From: Gammaproteobacteria bacterium | Lineage (GTDB): Bacteria; Pseudomonadota; Gammaproteobacteria; Eutrophobiales; Eutrophobiaceae | Length of the DNA stretch: 17,163 nt | Assembly: GCA_003645215.1 (NCBI GenBank) | Contig: QNEM01000016.1 | Location: 1 to 17,163 of the forward strand | Direction of reading: 5' to 3' | Shown here: one piece after another, positions 13,731 through 17,163 of the stretch | How the letters are laid out: every line of letters begins with the position of its first letter | Numbering within the stretch: position 1 is the stretch's first letter | Program-made: the position numbers and the translations under genes | Notes under the pieces: model-generated | Database searches by the model: none | The model's input: only the letters and a program-made list of their open reading frames with translations | What the model was told of the DNA's origin: nothing

Positions 13731-14270
13731 ATGCAAGTAACTCATGAACTAATGAATGAGCATCAACTGATTTTGAAGTATCTCGATTTGATGGAAAGAT
13801 ATGTCGAATTTAGTCAGACAAACGATAATAAGGATCTTTTTCTGCAGAAGGCGCAGGACTTTATCAGCTTCGTCCAGATATTTACGGATACCTATCATCA
13901 CGCGAAAGAGGAAGATGTATTATTTAAATATTTGCAGGCACCCGGCGTTCTATCTCACTGTAACCCATTGCCCGTCATGCTATCTGATCATGAACAGGGA
14001 AGAGTTTATACCCAGAATATGAAAGATGCCCTGGCTAATAATGATCTGAAAACCCTGTGTGATAATGCCTGTGCTTATTCTCAAACACTTAAACAGCATA
14101 TTTTCAAAGAAGATAATATCCTTTATCCAATGGCAGAAAGTGGAATATCTGATGATGATAAAATCGCCCTGGAGAATGAATACAGGCAAATTGAGGAAAA
14201 GATGGATAAACAGGCAATCTGGAATGAATACGAAGAACAATATTCAGAATTGGAAAGTTGCCTGGACTGA
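13731..14270 (+). CDS. Hemerythrin HHE-domain protein
   Basis: This is a 179-residue four-helix protein with the di-iron ligand set of hemerythrin-like domains: His11 (NEHQ), His56 or His57 with Glu60 or Glu61 (YHHAKEED), His87 (SDHEQGR), and His123 with Glu127 (KQHIFKED). The pattern LYPMAE after the last ligand is characteristic. It has no signal peptide, so it is cytoplasmic. Such proteins bind O2 or NO, or repair damaged iron centres. The location behind an FNR/DNR-type promoter favours an oxygen- or NO-related role. The Shine-Dalgarno AAGGA is 10 nt from the ATG, and a seven-codon frame ends exactly at the start. It is the first gene of the hemerythrin, radical SAM, sulfotransferase set; the C-terminal 40 residues are acidic and probably extra to the domain. 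Confidence 0.92.
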   Translation: MQVTHELMNEHQLILKYLDLMERYVEFSQTNDNKDLFLQKAQDFISFVQIFTDTYHHAKEEDVLFKYLQAPGVLSHCNPLPVMLSDHEQGRVYTQNMKDALANNDLKTLCDNACAYSQTLKQHIFKEDNILYPMAESGISDDDKIALENEYRQIEEKMDKQAIWNEYEEQYSELESCLD

Positions 14271-14312
14271 CTGCAGTATAGCTAAAGATCTGTATCTGGC
14301 AGGAGGTTAAGC

Positions 14313-15596
14313 TTGAGTTCTGACTATTTGGACAAGTTCGATAATATTCTGGAATTAACTCTTTTTGATAAACTGGATAAAGCTAATCAAATAGCAACCC
14401 GAAATATCGCAGTTGAAAATCGTTTTACATTACAAGAATTGAGGATATTTATTGAGTCTGCCATTGATCTGTGCACCTGGAATGAGGAAAGTCTCATATC
14501 AAATTGGCACCATTGGAGACTATCATCGGACCTGACAGGACGTGAGTTTAAAAAATGGGCATTCAGCAAACTTGAAGAACTGCTGCTTAAGTTACGAGAA
14601 AAAGAAAATGATTATTCTGGCAGGCTTGCAAAGAATCCATCTTATCGAAATCAAAAAATAACTACATTACAGCAAACAGCGGACATCAAAATATTTGGAA
14701 GATGTCCTGTTTATTCCAATGCAACATTATGTTGCAATCTACAAACTATCGATGCGGTTAAAAACTGCGGGTTTGGATGCAGTTACTGCAGTATCCAGAC
14801 AATGTATACCGATGACAACATACTGTTCGATAAACATTTCGGTAAAAAACTGGATGCTATAGAACTGGATCCAGATAAACATTACCACATCGGAACGGGG
14901 CAATCTTCAGATGCACTGATGTGGGGTAACACCAATGGCATTCTTGATGATTTATTTCGTTTTGCCAGGAAATGGCCAAATGTCTTACTGGAATTTAAAA
15001 CAAAATCGAAAAATGTGGATTATCTACTGCTGTCAGATGTTCCGGATAATATTGTATGTTCATGGTCATTAAACCCTGACATTATTATTGATAATGAAGA
15101 ACATCTAACGCCAAATTTGACCAAGCGTCTGAATGCTGCCCGCTCTGTTGCAGATAAAGGTATAAAAGTTGGATTTCATCTGCACCCAATGGTAGTCCAT
15201 AAAGGATGGCAAAATAATTATCAGGCACTAATCAAGAATGTAATTGATCAGTTCCATACTGATGAAGTTGTATTTGTTTCTTTTGGTTCACTAACCTTTC
15301 CAAAACCTGTTATCAAAAAAATCAGAAGCTATGGTATACAAAGCAAAATTCATCAGATGCAGATGGCGTCAAACCCGGAAGGTAAAATGACATATCCCGA
15401 TGATATAAAAGAACAGTTATTCCGCCATGCGTACGAATCTTTTAAACCCTGGCATGAAAAGGTTTTCTTTTATCTTTGTATGGAAGAGAAAAAGCTATGG
15501 GATCTAACCTTCGGTGAGTCATATGAAGATAATAAAACCTTTGAAAACACCCTGATTGAAAGTGCCCTGAAAAAAATAGCGATACCAGTCCAATAA
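14313..15596 (+). CDS. Spore-photoproduct-lyase-like radical SAM protein
   Basis: This 427-residue protein has a radical SAM core resembling the spore photoproduct lyase (SPL) family: CGFGCSYCSIQTMY (Cys152, 156, 159), HIGTGQSSDAL, LLEFKTKS, VCSWSLNP, GIKVGFHLHPMVV and VVFVSFGSLTFPKPV. SPL repairs thymine photodimers in spores; in non-sporulating bacteria the relatives have no proven substrate. An N-terminal region of about 150 residues precedes the cluster motif, longer than in Bacillus SPL (motif near residue 90). It includes three further cysteines (131, 140, 141) in CPVYSNATLCC. The TTG start at 14313 is fixed by a perfect AGGAGG at 14301-14306. It lies 42 nt after the hemerythrin gene, so an operon is likely. 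DNA repair is plausible, not shown. Confidence 0.85.
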   Translation: MSSDYLDKFDNILELTLFDKLDKANQIATRNIAVENRFTLQELRIFIESAIDLCTWNEESLISNWHHWRLSSDLTGREFKKWAFSKLEELLLKLREKENDYSGRLAKNPSYRNQKITTLQQTADIKIFGRCPVYSNATLCCNLQTIDAVKNCGFGCSYCSIQTMYTDDNILFDKHFGKKLDAIELDPDKHYHIGTGQSSDALMWGNTNGILDDLFRFARKWPNVLLEFKTKSKNVDYLLLSDVPDNIVCSWSLNPDIIIDNEEHLTPNLTKRLNAARSVADKGIKVGFHLHPMVVHKGWQNNYQALIKNVIDQFHTDEVVFVSFGSLTFPKPVIKKIRSYGIQSKIHQMQMASNPEGKMTYPDDIKEQLFRHAYESFKPWHEKVFFYLCMEEKKLWDLTFGESYEDNKTFENTLIESALKKIAIPVQ

Positions 15597-15608
15597 ACAA
15601 TAATTAAC

Positions 15609-16319
15609 ATGGCTATCAAGGTAATTGGAGCTGGGTTTGGCAGGACAGGTACCGGGTCCTTACGTTTTGCGCTTGAAAGACTGGGCTTTGAAAAATGTTA
15701 TCACATGTCAGAAATCATGGAGCATCCAGAAAAAAGCAGGGTCTGGCTTAATGCGGGACTGAAAAAACAGGTAGACTGGGACGATGTTTTTGATGGTTAT
15801 CAGGCAACAGCAGACTGGCCAGCTTGTGCATTCTATAAGGAATTACATGAACACTATCCTGATGCGAAGGTAGTACTAACTGTCCGGGATCCAGATGAAT
15901 GGTATAGAAGTACCTACGAAACAATTTATGCAATGACAAAAGCAAGGAACAAAATATTAGCCTGCTTATTTCCTGCCACTCGCAATATGAAGAGAATGAT
16001 TACTAAAATTATCTGGGATGGAACATTTCACGGTAAATTTGAAGACGAGGCTTTCACAAAGAATATATTTATAGATCATATTGAGGAGGTAAAAAGAACT
16101 GTTCCAGAAAAACAGCTATTAATCTATGAGATTACACAGGGCTGGGAACCTTTATGCAATTTCTTGTCAGTGCCTGTTCCACAGGGAGAACCTTTCCCGG
16201 TAATTAATGATTCAAAAAGCATGAAAATACTGTTATTGAAACGTATCTTATTTTCAACGATCACTAATTTACTAATTCTTACAGTAGTCATTATCGCATT
16301 AATACTACTTTTCCCGTAA
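15609..16319 (+). CDS. Sulfotransferase-family protein with C-terminal membrane helix
   Basis: This 236-residue PAPS-type sulfotransferase fold has the 5'-phosphosulfate-binding loop GFGRTGTGSL near the N-terminus and the 3'-phosphate-binding segment VRDPDEWYRSTYETI in the middle; CYHMSE and WPACAFYKEL are typical of the small bacterial and eukaryotic Sulfotransfer_4 group. The acceptor is unknown. The last 30 residues form a strongly hydrophobic helix (ILFSTITNLLILTVVIIALI), so the enzyme may be tail-anchored to the inner membrane with its active site in the cytoplasm, near lipid substrates. It follows the radical SAM gene by 12 nt with no good Shine-Dalgarno, so it is probably translated as part of the same operon. 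After the gene, 174 nt to the next stop hold only a weak GTGCA/TGCAC hairpin. Confidence 0.88.
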   Translation: MAIKVIGAGFGRTGTGSLRFALERLGFEKCYHMSEIMEHPEKSRVWLNAGLKKQVDWDDVFDGYQATADWPACAFYKELHEHYPDAKVVLTVRDPDEWYRSTYETIYAMTKARNKILACLFPATRNMKRMITKIIWDGTFHGKFEDEAFTKNIFIDHIEEVKRTVPEKQLLIYEITQGWEPLCNFLSVPVPQGEPFPVINDSKSMKILLLKRILFSTITNLLILTVVIIALILLFP

Positions 16320-16493
16320 CTCTTTCCCCAGGGATAGATATCATTATCCTCTTTATTATCTGTTAGAGACACCCACTCCACTTTTACTACGGACTTTAGC
16401 GAATCAGCATGCCCGGCAGTACTCTCACCAGAATAAAGGTGTGAAACCGCTCACGTGCATCCTGCACCCGCAGTATCAATGCTTACAGATATG

Positions 16494-16922
16494 TTATTTC
16501 TTTTTACGGGCCCTGGCCGCAGCCTTTTTGATCTTGGCGAGTTGCTTTTTCTCCCAACGCTCTCCTGCTGCAAACATTTTCCTGGCCTTTTGTTCACTGA
16601 GTTTGAGAAGACCCTTTTCACGTTTTAGAGCTTCTGCCAGTTGATCCTTTAAAACTGCAACCTCATCTTTAGCGGCGACCCTGACAAGTTTTAATTCTTC
16701 CCTGGCGGCGATCCTGGCTACGTTTAATGCTTTTTTCGTGGCACTCAAGTCCTTTTTCAGCCTGTCCGTCAGGGCATGTCTGCTTGTAGCAGCGGTCTTA
16801 CGATTTGTCGTAGCAGTTTTCTTTCTGGTGCTTGTCTTTTTCTTTACCGCGGCCTTCTTTCTTATTGTCGTTTTCTTTTTTGCTGTCTTTTTCTTACTAA
16901 CTTTTTTCTTTGTTTCAACCAT
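16494..16922 (-). CDS. Lysine/alanine-rich histone-H1-like DNA-binding protein
   Basis: The 142-residue, very basic protein has an N-terminal half of repeated KKK/TTIRKK/AAVKKK/TATT blocks like the tails of histone H1 and bacterial AlgP-type proteins. A middle segment (about 60-125) of charged heptad-like sequence (KEVAVLKDQL-like; here DEVAVLKDQLAEALKREK) is likely helical or coiled coil, and the protein ends KKAAARARKKK. It is probably a nucleoid-associated or polyanion-binding protein. The ATG at 16922 is 6 nt after AAGGGGA; a GTG one codon upstream is possible. It lies 44 nt after the hemerythrin-like fragment on the same strand and may share its transcript. Low-complexity sequence prevents a closer family call. 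Confidence 0.8.
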   Translation of the reverse strand: MVETKKKVSKKKTAKKKTTIRKKAAVKKKTSTRKKTATTNRKTAATSRHALTDRLKKDLSATKKALNVARIAAREELKLVRVAAKDEVAVLKDQLAEALKREKGLLKLSEQKARKMFAAGERWEKKQLAKIKKAAARARKKK

Positions 16923-16966
16923 CACTGTTCCCCTTTTTTATTTATTTCTGCGTTTAATTATAGTAT

Positions 16967-17163
16967 CTAATCGGCCTGCCTGCTCAAGGTGGAAATATGC
17001 TTAATCCCACCCATTACCTCAGCCCATGTATATTTAATATCCGAAGCCAGCTGTTTAATATATTTTGCATCCAGTTTTTCATCCAGTTCTTCCAGCATGG
17101 CCTCTTCCTCCCGTTCCTCATGATGCTCTGTCAGGCCTTTAAAGGTTTTCTCCTTATCCAGTA
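16967..17163 (-). CDS. C-terminal part of a hemerythrin-like protein (runs off the right edge)
   Basis: This is the last 65 codons of an open frame that enters from beyond 17163. The visible segment reads FKGLTEHHEEREEEAMLEELDEKLD, then a helix DAKYIKQLASDIKYTWAEV, ending STLSRQAD before TAG. The HHEEREEEAM block resembles the third to fourth helix of HHE cation-binding domains (ligands His and Glu), but the first half, with the remaining ligands, is outside the window. The call is therefore tentative; an acidic helical protein of another family is possible. It lies upstream of the histone-like gene on the same strand. Confidence 0.55.
   Translation of the reverse strand, partial: LDKEKTFKGLTEHHEEREEEAMLEELDEKLDAKYIKQLASDIKYTWAEVMGGIKHISTLSRQAD

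Noticed and set aside
16455..16467. GTGCA/TGCAC hairpin as a terminator for the sulfotransferase operon or the histone-like gene
   Set aside because: The stem is only 5 bp, with no T-tract on either strand.
16738..17004. Plus-strand hydrophobic frames of 64-88 codons opposite the histone-like gene
   Set aside because: They are antisense translations of Lys codons (runs of F, L, V), a known artefact of lysine-rich genes.

Overview
The window looks like chromosome from a facultatively anaerobic, respiring gammaproteobacterium. The evidence is close resemblance to E. coli UbiD, UbiT, UbiU, UbiV and YhcC, canonical PqqA/PqqD/PqqE, and repeated CRP/FNR-family operators (TTGAT-N4-ATCAA type). Base composition is moderate to AT-rich and intergenic regions are very AT-rich. 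I saw no mobile element, tRNA, rRNA or CRISPR array.

Layout. (1) Positions 1-2283, minus strand: pqqA, a strong hairpin, pqqD, pqqE, a 35-residue single-helix micro-ORF, then the 5' part of a PuuD/urate-oxidase-N-terminal-like membrane protein running off the left edge. pqqB and pqqC are not here. (2) 2284-2667: a gene-free control region with a 26-bp palindrome containing a perfect FNR/DNR box, plus several other palindromes. (3) 2668-7641: an oxygen-independent ubiquinone island. It holds ubiD (minus), divergent ubiT (plus), and the overlapping minus-strand operon yhcC-ubiU-ubiV, which converges on ubiT with a 2-nt gap. (4) 7642-8163: a divergent control region with back-to-back FNR-like boxes and a third box nearer the plus-strand operon. 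(5) 8164-13579, plus strand: a molybdopterin oxidoreductase, a TIM-barrel isomerase-like protein, a B12-binding radical SAM enzyme and a beta-hydroxyacid dehydrogenase, tightly packed and of unknown joint function. (6) 13580-16319, plus strand: a near-copy of the promoter in (5), a seven-codon leader peptide, a hemerythrin, a spore-photoproduct-lyase-like radical SAM protein and a sulfotransferase with a C-terminal membrane helix. (7) 16494-17163, minus strand: a lysine-rich histone-H1-like protein downstream of a truncated hemerythrin-like gene.

How it fits together. Five promoter-like sites share one geometry: an FNR-type box, about 20-22 nt, then a -10-like hexamer. This is the class II activator arrangement. 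The window therefore reads as a low-oxygen or nitrosative-stress regulon, rich in oxygen-sensitive enzymes: four radical SAM proteins, two U32 Fe-S proteins, one Mo/Fe-S enzyme, and UbiD with its prenylated flavin. The best candidate for something undescribed is the four-gene Mo / TIM-barrel / B12-radical-SAM / dehydrogenase operon together with its duplicated promoter. The PQQ sub-cluster without pqqB/pqqC, with a coupled membrane micropeptide and an anaerobic-type operator, is second.
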